The notes under the pieces are model-generated. The model was given only the letters and a program-made list of their open reading frames with translations. It ran no database searches and had not been told where the DNA came from. From assembly GCA_964610505.1 (NCBI GenBank), contig CAZSXU010000005.1:1-64000 (forward strand): 64,000 nucleotides of DNA, given 5' to 3'. Positions 27,460 to 34,528 of the stretch are shown one piece after another. Numbering within the stretch: position 1 is the stretch's first letter; each line of letters starts with the position of its first letter. Source of the stretch: CAZSXU01 sp964610505. GTDB lineage: Bacteria; Arandabacterota; Arandabacteria; JAGLYR01. Position numbers and translations under genes: made by a program.

Positions 27460-28424
27460 GATACGTCTCCAAGGTTGGAGAACAGGCTCTCCGTCTCGGA
27501 CGACTTCTCGGAATAGCGCACCAGGATCTCCTCAAAGCCCTCTACGGGAAACGAGAGTGCCTCGAGGAGACACGCTTCTCTCTCCGGATTCTCGTCGGGC
27601 TCGGCTATGCCGACCCCCAGTCGGCGGGCACCCGCGTCGGCGAGCGACACCACCCGCACTTCCTGCGCAAATTCCTCTGGAACGTCATGGTCCTGGTGGT
27701 GAAAGCGAATGCAGCCGATCGTGAGCGGCGCCAAACTCCATTTCCGGGCAATCCGCTCTCCAACGCCGAAATGAGTGAAGCCGCTCAGACGAGACTCCCA
27801 TTCACCGACCGTCTCGCCGCCGCTCGAGGGCGCAGGTTGCTGTCCTCCGGGTTCTGCGGCGGCCAGGATATCGGCCAGGATGATCTTGCCGATGTCGTGA
27901 AGCAGCGCCCCGACGTAGACCGCGTCCTTCTCGTCGTCCGGCCATCCCAGTGCGCTTGCGATCTCTCTGGCCAGTTCCGCCGACGCGTAGGAGTGCATCC
28001 ACAGACCCCCCGCGGCCATCCCGTAGGCTTCCGCATCTCTGCTCAAGAACTTGAGCGTTGCTGCGGCCATGGCAAGACTCTTGACGGTCAGATGGCCCAA
28101 CATGACCACCGCCTGCTGCAGGGAGGTCACTGCCGTCCTCGGACTGTAGAACGCCGAATTGGCGAGTTTGAGAAGTCTGGCGGTCAACACGGGGTCTTTC
28201 TCGAGACAGGACCTCAGATCGGTGGCCGCCGACTTCTCGCTGTTCGTGAGGCCGATTAGCTCGGACAGAACCGTCGGAAAGGGTGGTAGATGATCGATTC
28301 GAGATTCGATTTCCGCTGAAAACCTCAGGCGCCGCACGTTTCCCTGCAGATTATCGGACGCGGCTTCATCCCTCTCTCGCTGTGCGCCGCCGTTCGCGTG
28401 CACCCAGACCGCTTTCTGCGTCAT
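27456..28424 (-). CDS. HDOD domain protein
   Basis: A 322-residue HDOD-domain protein. The domain spans about residues 38-250: LPPFPTVLSELIGL, DPVLTARLLKLANSAFY, AVVMLGHLTVKSLA, and an intact HD pair in GALLHDIGKII with later FGVGERIARKW and FHH. HDOD proteins are usually non-enzymatic signalling scaffolds found with two-component, chemotaxis or flagellar genes (e.g. Gsm family). ATG at 28424 overlaps the upstream motB-like stop by ATGA, and its own stop overlaps the histidine kinase start. This double coupling suggests that it acts with the kinase, perhaps in a flagellar checkpoint (inference). Confidence 0.9.
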   Translation of the reverse strand: MTQKAVWVHANGGAQRERDEAASDNLQGNVRRLRFSAEIESRIDHLPPFPTVLSELIGLTNSEKSAATDLRSCLEKDPVLTARLLKLANSAFYSPRTAVTSLQQAVVMLGHLTVKSLAMAAATLKFLSRDAEAYGMAAGGLWMHSYASAELAREIASALGWPDDEKDAVYVGALLHDIGKIILADILAAAEPGGQQPAPSSGGETVGEWESRLSGFTHFGVGERIARKWSLAPLTIGCIRFHHQDHDVPEEFAQEVRVVSLADAGARRLGVGIAEPDENPEREACLLEALSFPVEGFEEILVRYSEKSSETESLFSNLGDVS

Positions 28425-29266
28425 CCCTTCCCCCCTCCCACCTTCCGGCCGGAGACCCGCCGGCTGTTCTCGCTGTCCGCAGGATGTTGAGAGGGAGCAT
28501 CCTGCAGCCGACTTACTCCCCACGCGGTTTCGGTTGGTTCCCCGGTTAGGTGTTCGTCTCCATACTCGAGTAGAATTTCGACGCGCCGGTTCATGGCCCG
28601 ATGTTCCTCGGTGTCATTCTCCGCGAGAGGACGAGACTCCCCCATGCCCATCGCCAGAAGCCGGGCTCCTTCAATATTGTGCCGAGAGAGAAAGCGAACG
28701 ACCGACACGGCCCGGGCAATCGAGAGATCCCAGTTCGACGGATACCTCGAAGTACGAATCGGGAGATTGCAGGTGTGGCCGATCACCTTGACCTGGCCCG
28801 GCCAATCCTCGAGAAAGCGCCCGACCTCCCCGAGGATCGGGTCGGCCTCCGCCCTCACCTTCTCCTCGCCCAGATTGAAGAGCACCAGGCTCCCCAGCGT
28901 GAGCTCCAGTCTCGATCCGGTGTCCTCGACTCGAAGCATGCCCTCCAGGCCCTCTCCCATCATTTCTTCCAGATCTGATTTGAGTTCCTCCAGCTCCCGG
29001 CCCCTCATAGACGGATCTCCGACACCCACGCCTCCCTTACTGGGAAGAACACCCGGTCCCGCCTCCTGGAACATGCTGCTGCCGGCGGTTTCGGGCAACA
29101 TGGAGAGGGCGCCCTTGACCGAGCCGATGGCCTTGCGGAAACGAGGGCCCTCAAGTTGCGCAAGGGATACCATGATGACCATAAAACACAGCAGGAGCAG
29201 CATCAGGGCGATGAAGGTCTGCTCAAAAGATTCGTCGGCCGGCTCGGTCTGCTGCTTCCTCTTCAC
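28421..29266 (-). CDS. Second MotB-like/OmpA-domain protein lacking the ion-binding Asp
   Basis: A 281-residue MotB-like protein. One N-terminal helix (residues about 18-37, FIALMLLLLCFMVIMVSL) precedes a linker and a C-terminal OmpA/MotB peptidoglycan-binding domain (VIGHTCNLPIRTSRYPSNWDLSIARA and MNRRVEILLEYG) very like that of the motB next door. In that motB the helix begins FGDMATLLLTF; aligning LLLTF with LLLCF puts Ala where the proton-carrying Asp should be, and no acidic residue lies within the helix. It therefore cannot conduct ions like normal MotB and may be a heteromeric stator partner, a stator regulator or a peptidoglycan anchor. A GTG start is used, 14 bp after motB. Confidence 0.85.
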   Translation of the reverse strand: MKRKQQTEPADESFEQTFIALMLLLLCFMVIMVSLAQLEGPRFRKAIGSVKGALSMLPETAGSSMFQEAGPGVLPSKGGVGVGDPSMRGRELEELKSDLEEMMGEGLEGMLRVEDTGSRLELTLGSLVLFNLGEEKVRAEADPILGEVGRFLEDWPGQVKVIGHTCNLPIRTSRYPSNWDLSIARAVSVVRFLSRHNIEGARLLAMGMGESRPLAENDTEEHRAMNRRVEILLEYGDEHLTGEPTETAWGVSRLQDAPSQHPADSENSRRVSGRKVGGGKG

Positions 29267-29279
29267 GGGCTTCTCTCAC

Positions 29280-30053
29280 TCAGCTCTCGAAGGTGATCTG
29301 AATGTCCACGCGCCGATTTCTCCTGCGCGAGTCCTCGTCCACGTTCGGCACGCGCGGGTAGAACTCGCCACAGGCCACGGCCGAGACGGTGTTTTCCAGA
29401 ATGCCTTGGCCGACGAGGAATCGAACGACTTCGGCCGCCCGGGCGCCGGAGAGTTCCCAGTTGGAGGCGAACCGCGCCGTATGGATCGGGAGATCGCAGG
29501 TGTGACCCTCGACGAGAATCTCGCACTCCCGCTCTCGAACCACGTCGGAAACGGTGCGCAAGAACGGCCGAATGGTCGAATTCAGATCGGCCTGGCTCTT
29601 GCGGAACGCGATGGGTTCGGACAATCGAAAGACGACGCCGCCCTCGGTCGGTTCAATCTCGACCATTGCATCAGCGGATTCGCCGTCCAGTGTTTCCTCG
29701 GACATCCCTTCCGCCGACTTGCCCCCCCCCGGAGTGAGAGCCGAGTGGAGAGACTTCTCGATCTGGGCCCATTCCTCCCGACTGAAACGACCGCCGGCAC
29801 CGAACAGCGGCACGACCGAGTTCTGCCCGGGGAGCAGCCCGTGGCCCGCGGTACTCACCAGGCTCGCTCCGGACTGTCCGGGAAGAACGGCCAACATCCT
29901 CTCGAGCGCGCTTTGAGCGGTCTCCCACTGGCCGGGCTTGTACGTGCAGGAGGCGTAGATCATGACGTAGAAGGTGAGCAGCAGGGTGGCCATGTCACCG
30001 AACGTGGCCAACCAGGACGCCGGTTCCTCCTGCTTCGGGCGTTCCTTCCTCAT
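29280..30053 (-). CDS. motB: Flagellar motor stator protein MotB
   Basis: A 257-residue canonical MotB. The single transmembrane helix carries the essential Asp in WLATFGDMATLLLTFYVMIYA (residues 14-34). After a plug/linker region comes the OmpA-like domain with GHTCDLPIHTARFASNWELSGARA and RRRNRRVDIQITF that anchors the stator to peptidoglycan. Its start overlaps the motA stop by 4 bp (ATGA). Together with MotA it forms the ion channel that drives rotation. Proton or sodium use cannot be decided from this sequence alone. A degenerate MotB-like gene follows. Confidence 0.95.
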   Translation of the reverse strand: MRKERPKQEEPASWLATFGDMATLLLTFYVMIYASCTYKPGQWETAQSALERMLAVLPGQSGASLVSTAGHGLLPGQNSVVPLFGAGGRFSREEWAQIEKSLHSALTPGGGKSAEGMSEETLDGESADAMVEIEPTEGGVVFRLSEPIAFRKSQADLNSTIRPFLRTVSDVVRERECEILVEGHTCDLPIHTARFASNWELSGARAAEVVRFLVGQGILENTVSAVACGEFYPRVPNVDEDSRRRNRRVDIQITFES

Positions 30054-30832
30054 TTGGCGGCGCCCTCCAGGACTTTCAGTTCACTCCGGACCGCCGGCGG
30101 GAGGAATGTTTTGAGCTTTCTTTCCACGAGCCTCGGGTTGTCCCCGGACTGGATGGATTTGACGCCCTCGAGGATCAGCTCCTTCACGAGCATTTCATTC
30201 TCGGAGATGGTCTCGAGTTTGCCGGCGAGTGGAAGGCAAATCAGGTTCGCCACCAGCGTTCCGTAGAACGTCGTGATGAGCGCGACCGCCATTCCGGGCC
30301 CAATGCTGGAAGGATCGTTCACGTTGCGCAGCATCTGGATCAAACCGATGAGCGTGCCCATCATTCCGAACGCCGGGGCGTACTTGCCCATCTGCCTGAA
30401 CATGTCTCGTCCGCGGCGGTGCCGGTCCGAGAGCAGCGTCAGTTCCATCGTCATGAGGGTCTCGATGCGTTCCGGATCCATTCCGTCGATGGCCAGCTCC
30501 ATCCCCGCCCGAAGAAAATTGTCATCGACCTCCTTCAGGTCCTTCTCGAGCGCCAACAATCCGTCTCGGCGTGCCTTCTCGGCGAAGACCACCATCTGCC
30601 GAATGGTCTCCTCGGGTTTATGGCTCTTACGCATGAAGGCGTTCCGCACCACCTTCATCACGCCGAGGAAGTCCGACATCGGGTAGTTAATGAGCGTGGC
30701 CGCAATCGTCCCCCCGATGACGATCATCAGAGAGGGAATGTTGACGAAGGTGGCCATCCCGCCACCCATCAGGATGGAAACGATCAGGAGGGTGAAGCCG
30801 GCAGCGATCCCGATGATGGTCGCCAGATCCAT
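30050..30832 (-). CDS. motA: Flagellar motor stator protein MotA
   Basis: A 260-residue MotA/PomA-type protein with four transmembrane helices: MDLATIIGIAAGFTLLIVSI, FVNIPSLMIVIGGTIAATLI, and a C-terminal pair around YAPAFGMMGTLIGLIQML and MAVALITTFYGTLVANLICLPLAG. The cytoplasmic loop (about 60-145) includes the charged segment that contacts FliG (RRGRDMFRQMGKYAPAFG). Length matches the PomA/short MotA group (about 255) rather than E. coli MotA (295). It lies 31 bp after flbD and is coupled to motB. The predicted complex is MotA5B2 in the inner membrane. Confidence 0.96.
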   Translation of the reverse strand: MDLATIIGIAAGFTLLIVSILMGGGMATFVNIPSLMIVIGGTIAATLINYPMSDFLGVMKVVRNAFMRKSHKPEETIRQMVVFAEKARRDGLLALEKDLKEVDDNFLRAGMELAIDGMDPERIETLMTMELTLLSDRHRRGRDMFRQMGKYAPAFGMMGTLIGLIQMLRNVNDPSSIGPGMAVALITTFYGTLVANLICLPLAGKLETISENEMLVKELILEGVKSIQSGDNPRLVERKLKTFLPPAVRSELKVLEGAAK

Positions 30833-30863
30833 ATGGCAGCCTTTCCTGCGATGCGACCGGGGT

Positions 30864-31061
30864 TCACACCGTCTCTGCGTGAGCGCGGCGCCTCAAGGTG
30901 TAGTGTTCCACTTTCTCGGCGACCTCGGCGACCGCCTCCCGCACAACGATCCTCTTCCCCGTTGTAAGCGTGATTACCGTATCGGGCGTGGCTTCCAGGC
31001 TTTCAATCAGCTCGGCGTTCAGAACGATCTTCTCGCCCTTGAGGAGAGTCAGTGTGATCAC
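30864..31061 (-). CDS. flbD: FlbD-family small flagellar protein
   Basis: A 65-residue protein. It starts at GTG 31061 as (M)ITLTLLKGEKIVLNAELIESLEATPDTVITLTTGKRIVVRE, which matches the short FlbD family (about 60-75 residues, not the Caulobacter NtrC-type FlbD). An upstream ATG at 31154 would add 31 unrelated residues; GGGAG lies about 10 bp before the GTG. The family is nearly always found between flgE/fliL and motA/motB; here it immediately precedes motA. Its molecular function is not well defined, but it is required for motility in some bacteria. Confidence 0.88.
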   Translation of the reverse strand: MITLTLLKGEKIVLNAELIESLEATPDTVITLTTGKRIVVREAVAEVAEKVEHYTLRRRAHAETV

Positions 31062-31180
31062 AGAACAGCGGCTCCCTTTCAACGAGATCGCAACGTGAGC
31101 GGCAACCTGGACGGGTGGCGTCGAAAACAGGATGCCGTGCTTTGCCGTATCCAAACGTCCGGCGCCGTCGAGCGCCCGGG

Positions 31181-31486
31181 CTACAACCCAAAGGCCGACA
31201 AGACCTCTTCGGCCAAGGCGAGGCGGGTGTTCGTCAATTCATAGAAACCCGAATCGATCCGGTCACGGATCCTCGCGAAGCGGTTTTCCTCCGGTGGACC
31301 AACGCCGGTGATCTCCCGCTCGCGCGCCGGTTGTCCCATGTGGAGATCACGGGCTTCGGTGGAAATCTGGACCGTGTCCTCCAACCCGGCCGACCCGCGT
31401 TTGGCAGCCGACCGCTTTGCGGCGTCCTGCAGCGTTGCGTTCTTTCCTCCCGGCAGGACATGGGCGATTTCGTGTCCGACTCTCAT
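31181..31486 (-). CDS. FlgM-like anti-sigma-28 candidate
   Basis: A 101-residue, largely disordered protein. A VQISTEARDL stretch near residue 40 and the C-terminal helix block NRFARIRDRIDSGFYELTNTRLALAEEVL resemble FlgM (VSLSxxAxxL, then RVxxIRxxIxxGxYxVDxxxxAxxL), which binds and holds sigma-28 until hook completion. GAGGG lies 5 bp before ATG. It follows fliD and precedes flbD. A FliA-type sigma is encoded at 53.4-54.2 kb, so the expected partner exists. Short length and low complexity make the call tentative; it could be another small late flagellar protein. Confidence 0.55.
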   Translation of the reverse strand: MRVGHEIAHVLPGGKNATLQDAAKRSAAKRGSAGLEDTVQISTEARDLHMGQPAREREITGVGPPEENRFARIRDRIDSGFYELTNTRLALAEEVLSAFGL

Positions 31487-31544
31487 GGTATCCCTCGGTT
31501 TGACGATTGCCGAGCATCCCCGGCCGCCGTCGAGTTTCTCGCGG

Positions 31545-32969
31545 CTAGCCCTGGAGCCAGGTGGCCAAATTGGCCAGCACTTGAAGCATCACCTGTTGTG
31601 TATAGGTGGCCTCCTGGAGAGCGCTGTACTGTTGAATGAGTTCCTCCTCCTGGAGGTCCTGGTATGCTTCCAACCTATCGATGCGGTCGTTCAGCACATC
31701 GATGCGGTCGTTGACCCCGTCCGTACTCGTCCAGATGATCCCCGATGCAGCCGTGTAGTCGTCCACAAGGTCCTCGAGCCGCACGGCAATACCGTCGGAG
31801 GAGTTGAACAAGTCCTCAACGGCATCCAGATGATCCTGAAGAGCCGTTACGAAATCCTCGCTGTCGGAGATCGAGAATTGACCATTCGCACCCGAGCTGA
31901 TTCCGATCTGGGAGAGGGCCGAATACGTTCCCCCCTCCACCGATGACACCGAACTCGCCATCAGGGATCTCATGTTCTGCCAGAGATTCACGTAGGAGTA
32001 GTCACCGGCGAGGTCTCCGCGCGCGTAGGTCGTGCTGTCCACCGAGATCTTGGAAGCAAGGTATTCATAGGTTTCGTTGTAGGCATCCAAAAACTCTTGG
32101 ACTTTTGCCGTTAGCTCGTCGGTGTCAATCGCTACCGTCAACGATATGTCGGCGTCGGTGTCCTCTTGCTCGGCGAGGAGGTTCAGCGTCACGCCCGTCA
32201 GCACGTCGCTGACCGAATTGGTGGATCGGATGATGTTGATGCCGTCGACGGACAATTTCGCATCGAGTTCGTTGCCTCCGAGGTCGGCGTAGATGTATCC
32301 CCCCACGGTGTCCGTCGCTTCGCTCGCGTTGGTGACACCCAGCGCGGCCAGCAGACCGTCGGTGTCCGTGAAGGACATCTTGTTGTCGGTACCGGCCTCC
32401 GTGCTGACAATGTATAGCTTGGAGGTCTCACCGGTGTCGTCGATCTTGGAGGCTCGAACGGGAACGTCCGTGACGTCGTTGATGGCTGCCGCAACGGCGG
32501 CAAGGACATCCTGGTTCGAGTCGCCCGAGTCGATTGTCACACTGACGTCATAGTCGGTGGCGTCGACGGTAATGGTGAAACTCTGTGTCCCGGCGAAGCT
32601 GCCGCTGAGACCCGTTTCCGCCGAGGTGTAGCGGTTCGAGAGAACGGAGTGAGCGCGGGCCAGCTGCTGAACGTGGATGGTGTGGCTCATCGCCACGGCG
32701 CCCGCCCCGGCCGTGGCCGTCAGAACGTCGGCGTCTCCGGAGGTGGCGGTTTTGGCGCCGAACGCGGACAGGGTTCCGATTTGCGACAGTTCCTCCGACA
32801 GGGTCTTCAACGACGAAAGCTTGGATTTCAGGTCGGAGTAGATCGCCGTCTTGACCTCAAGGGCGTCGCGCTGTGCGAACAGGTTGCTGATCTGCTCCCT
32901 GGACGAAGCGAGATAGACGTCCAGATACTCTGCCAGTTCCGCCGTGTAGACCGCTCCGACCGAGCTCAT
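31545..32969 (-). CDS. fliD: Flagellar filament cap protein FliD (HAP2)
   Basis: A 474-residue FliD. The N-terminal coiled-coil region (LDVYLASSREQISNLFAQRDALEVKTAIYSDLKSKLSSL) leads into the D2-D3 beta region (SHTIHVQQLARAHSV, FTITVDATDYDVSVTI) and the C-terminal FliD_C domain (VQEFLDAYNETYEYLASKISVD, MRSLMASSV, LSQIGISSGANGQFSISDSEDF) with a terminal helix. It caps the growing filament and folds flagellin. Its start overlaps the fliS stop by 4 bp, which couples it to the chaperone. It is exported by the flagellar type III apparatus and has no signal peptide. Confidence 0.95.
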   Translation of the reverse strand: MSSVGAVYTAELAEYLDVYLASSREQISNLFAQRDALEVKTAIYSDLKSKLSSLKTLSEELSQIGTLSAFGAKTATSGDADVLTATAGAGAVAMSHTIHVQQLARAHSVLSNRYTSAETGLSGSFAGTQSFTITVDATDYDVSVTIDSGDSNQDVLAAVAAAINDVTDVPVRASKIDDTGETSKLYIVSTEAGTDNKMSFTDTDGLLAALGVTNASEATDTVGGYIYADLGGNELDAKLSVDGINIIRSTNSVSDVLTGVTLNLLAEQEDTDADISLTVAIDTDELTAKVQEFLDAYNETYEYLASKISVDSTTYARGDLAGDYSYVNLWQNMRSLMASSVSSVEGGTYSALSQIGISSGANGQFSISDSEDFVTALQDHLDAVEDLFNSSDGIAVRLEDLVDDYTAASGIIWTSTDGVNDRIDVLNDRIDRLEAYQDLQEEELIQQYSALQEATYTQQVMLQVLANLATWLQG

Positions 32970-33334
32970 ACGCTCGTGTTCTCCTGCTGAAGATTTCCGG
33001 CCCCCGATTCCAGCCGATCAACGACTACTGCCCATGATTCGCGGAGTTCCGAGAGAATCTTGATGGCTTCCTCGAATTTCTTCTCTCTGATGACGTCCAG
33101 ACAGTACTCGTAGACACGGAAGAGAGGCCCGCTGATATCGTCGTAGTCCGGATTCAGCGCCCCCATGAGCTCAACAACACCGCTCTTGGCACGCATCCAG
33201 TCGCCTCTCCGGCAGCACGCGATGATGAAATCATACGTCTGGAGCACCAGCTGCGCCGGGGTGGCACCCTCAATCTGGTTGGCGCTGTACGTCTCTACCG
33301 CTTCACGAGTTGACGGGGGGCATGCGATCGACAT
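32966..33334 (-). CDS. fliS: Flagellin export chaperone FliS
   Basis: A 122-residue helical FliS. Recognisable motifs are YSANQIEGATPAQLVLQTYDFIIACCRRGDW near the N-terminus (family: Y..N.I..ASP..L...LYDG....) and a C-terminal helix pair with WAVVVDRL. It binds the disordered C-terminus of flagellin and keeps it export-competent. The gene follows fliC after a strong hairpin and overlaps fliD by ATGA. Confidence 0.93.
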   Translation of the reverse strand: MSIACPPSTREAVETYSANQIEGATPAQLVLQTYDFIIACCRRGDWMRAKSGVVELMGALNPDYDDISGPLFRVYEYCLDVIREKKFEEAIKILSELRESWAVVVDRLESGAGNLQQENTSV

Positions 33335-33388
33335 CGGTCCCTCATTCCTCCCTGTTCGGGGGTTGTCCGGTCACCAAGATCGAGGAGA

Positions 33389-33415
33389 CACCCGGGGAGC
33401 ACGGCTCCCCGGGTG
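33389..33415 (-). promoter_or_regulatory. 12-bp stem-loop between fliC and fliS
   Basis: CACCCGGGGAGC at 33389-33400 pairs perfectly with 33404-33415 across a 3-base loop, 17 bp beyond the fliC stop. No T-run follows on the minus strand, so it is more likely a processing/stabilising hairpin or attenuator that lets fliC accumulate above the genes downstream than a full terminator. Confidence 0.7.
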
Positions 33416-33432
33416 CTCCCGGGTCGCCGGCC

Positions 33433-34275
33433 CTAACCAAGGATCAGCGACAACACTCCCTGCGGCGCCATGTTCGCCTGGGCAAGCATGGCCGTCGCGG
33501 ACTGCTGCAACATGGTGTACTTGATCAGATCCACCTGTTCGGACGCCATGTCCGCGTTGAAGATCCGGTTGTAGGAGGCCCACTGGTTGTTGATGGAAAC
33601 GGAGATGTTGGCTTCCTTGATCCCGACTCTCAACTGCGTGGATCCGAGGGACTGGAGACTCGTGTTGATGGTCGAGACGGCCGTATTCACGTTGCTGAGC
33701 GCCGTCGAGGCCGTCGACGCACTGCTGACGTCGAGATCGCTGTCCGCAACGCTCAGACCAGCCGCCGTGTGAGCCTGCGAAATACTGAAGCCCAGCGTAT
33801 CCGCGGACGCCTCACCGACCTGAAACACCTTGGACGTGTACGATCCGTCCAGAAGAACGTTGCCGCCCCACGTCGTGGTGTTCACGATGTCGTCGAGCTC
33901 TGAGGCCAGGTCGTCGAGCTGACTCTCGACCGCCGTACGCTCGGCCGTCCCCATCGTATCGCTCGTTGCCTGGAGAATCTTCTCCTTCATCGTGAGAAGG
34001 ATTTCACTGATGCTTTGGACACCGCCCTCGGCGGTGGAGATCAGGTTGTTCACGTCTCCAATGTTGTCTCTGGCGACGGCCAAGCCCCTGGCCCTCGACT
34101 CGAGACGCTTCGCGAAGACCAACCCGGCAGGATCGTCTCCGGCTGCATTGATCCGCTGGCCGGTGGCCAGACGGAGCTGGTGGAGGGTCACCCTCGAGTT
34201 GGCATCCCGCAATGCTTTCAAAGCGTTCAGGGCGGCCACGTTGGTGTTGATACGAGACAGGTCAGCACCCGCCAT
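33433..34275 (-). CDS. fliC: Flagellin
   Basis: A 280-residue flagellin. The N-terminal D0/D1 part has INTNVAALNALKALRDANSRV and the conserved LATGQRINAAGDDPAGLVFAKRLESRARGLAVA; the C-terminal part has LGSTQLRVGIKEANISVSINNQWASYNRIFNADMASEQVDL and ends LSLILG. The short middle means little or no D2/D3. ATG at 34275 has AAAGGAG 7 bp upstream; the longer frame to 34422 adds 49 unrelated residues. The Ser/Thr-rich centre (SVADSDLDVSSASTASTALS) could hold O-glycans, in keeping with the adjacent glycosyltransferase genes (inference). Its leader carries likely CsrA sites. Confidence 0.96.
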   Translation of the reverse strand: MAGADLSRINTNVAALNALKALRDANSRVTLHQLRLATGQRINAAGDDPAGLVFAKRLESRARGLAVARDNIGDVNNLISTAEGGVQSISEILLTMKEKILQATSDTMGTAERTAVESQLDDLASELDDIVNTTTWGGNVLLDGSYTSKVFQVGEASADTLGFSISQAHTAAGLSVADSDLDVSSASTASTALSNVNTAVSTINTSLQSLGSTQLRVGIKEANISVSINNQWASYNRIFNADMASEQVDLIKYTMLQQSATAMLAQANMAPQGVLSLILG

Positions 34276-34282
34276 GCCGTAA

Positions 34283-34325
34283 CTCCTTTCCCAAGTGCGT
34301 AGACTACATCGGCGTCCTTGCCGCC
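34283..34325 (-). promoter_or_regulatory. Predicted CsrA-binding leader of fliC
   Basis: In the transcript, GGCG-GCAAGGA-CGCC (34311-34325) forms a 4-bp stem with GGA in the loop, the classic CsrA site. A second GGA is in the Shine-Dalgarno AAAGGAG (34283-34289), 31 nt downstream. This two-site layout matches B. subtilis hag, where FliW-CsrA controls flagellin translation; both fliW and csrA are in this locus. A sigma-28-like sequence (TAATGTGG, 10 bp, GCCGATGT; 34306-34331) overlaps the hairpin and is the alternative reading. Confidence 0.5.
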
Positions 34326-34528
34326 ACATTACGATTGACCGTCCCTGATCAACCGCTTCCCGACTGGTTGCGAGGGGTGCCGGGGAGTTTACCTCCCGCG
34401 GGCTCTCAGAATCCGACGACACCTCCTTTCCGTAGACGCTGCAGGGGAGGAGGTCCGTTCAGACACGAACCTCTCGCTGCTTTGGATGCTTGCTTTCAGG
34501 TAGCTGATCGCAAGTCTCCCGCAGAACT

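Noticed and set aside
34306..34331. Sigma-28-like promoter upstream of fliC (TAATGTGG, 10 bp, GCCGATGT)
   Set aside because: The -35 matches only about 5 of 8 and the spacer is one base short. It also overlaps the better-supported GGA hairpin, so it is kept only as an alternative.
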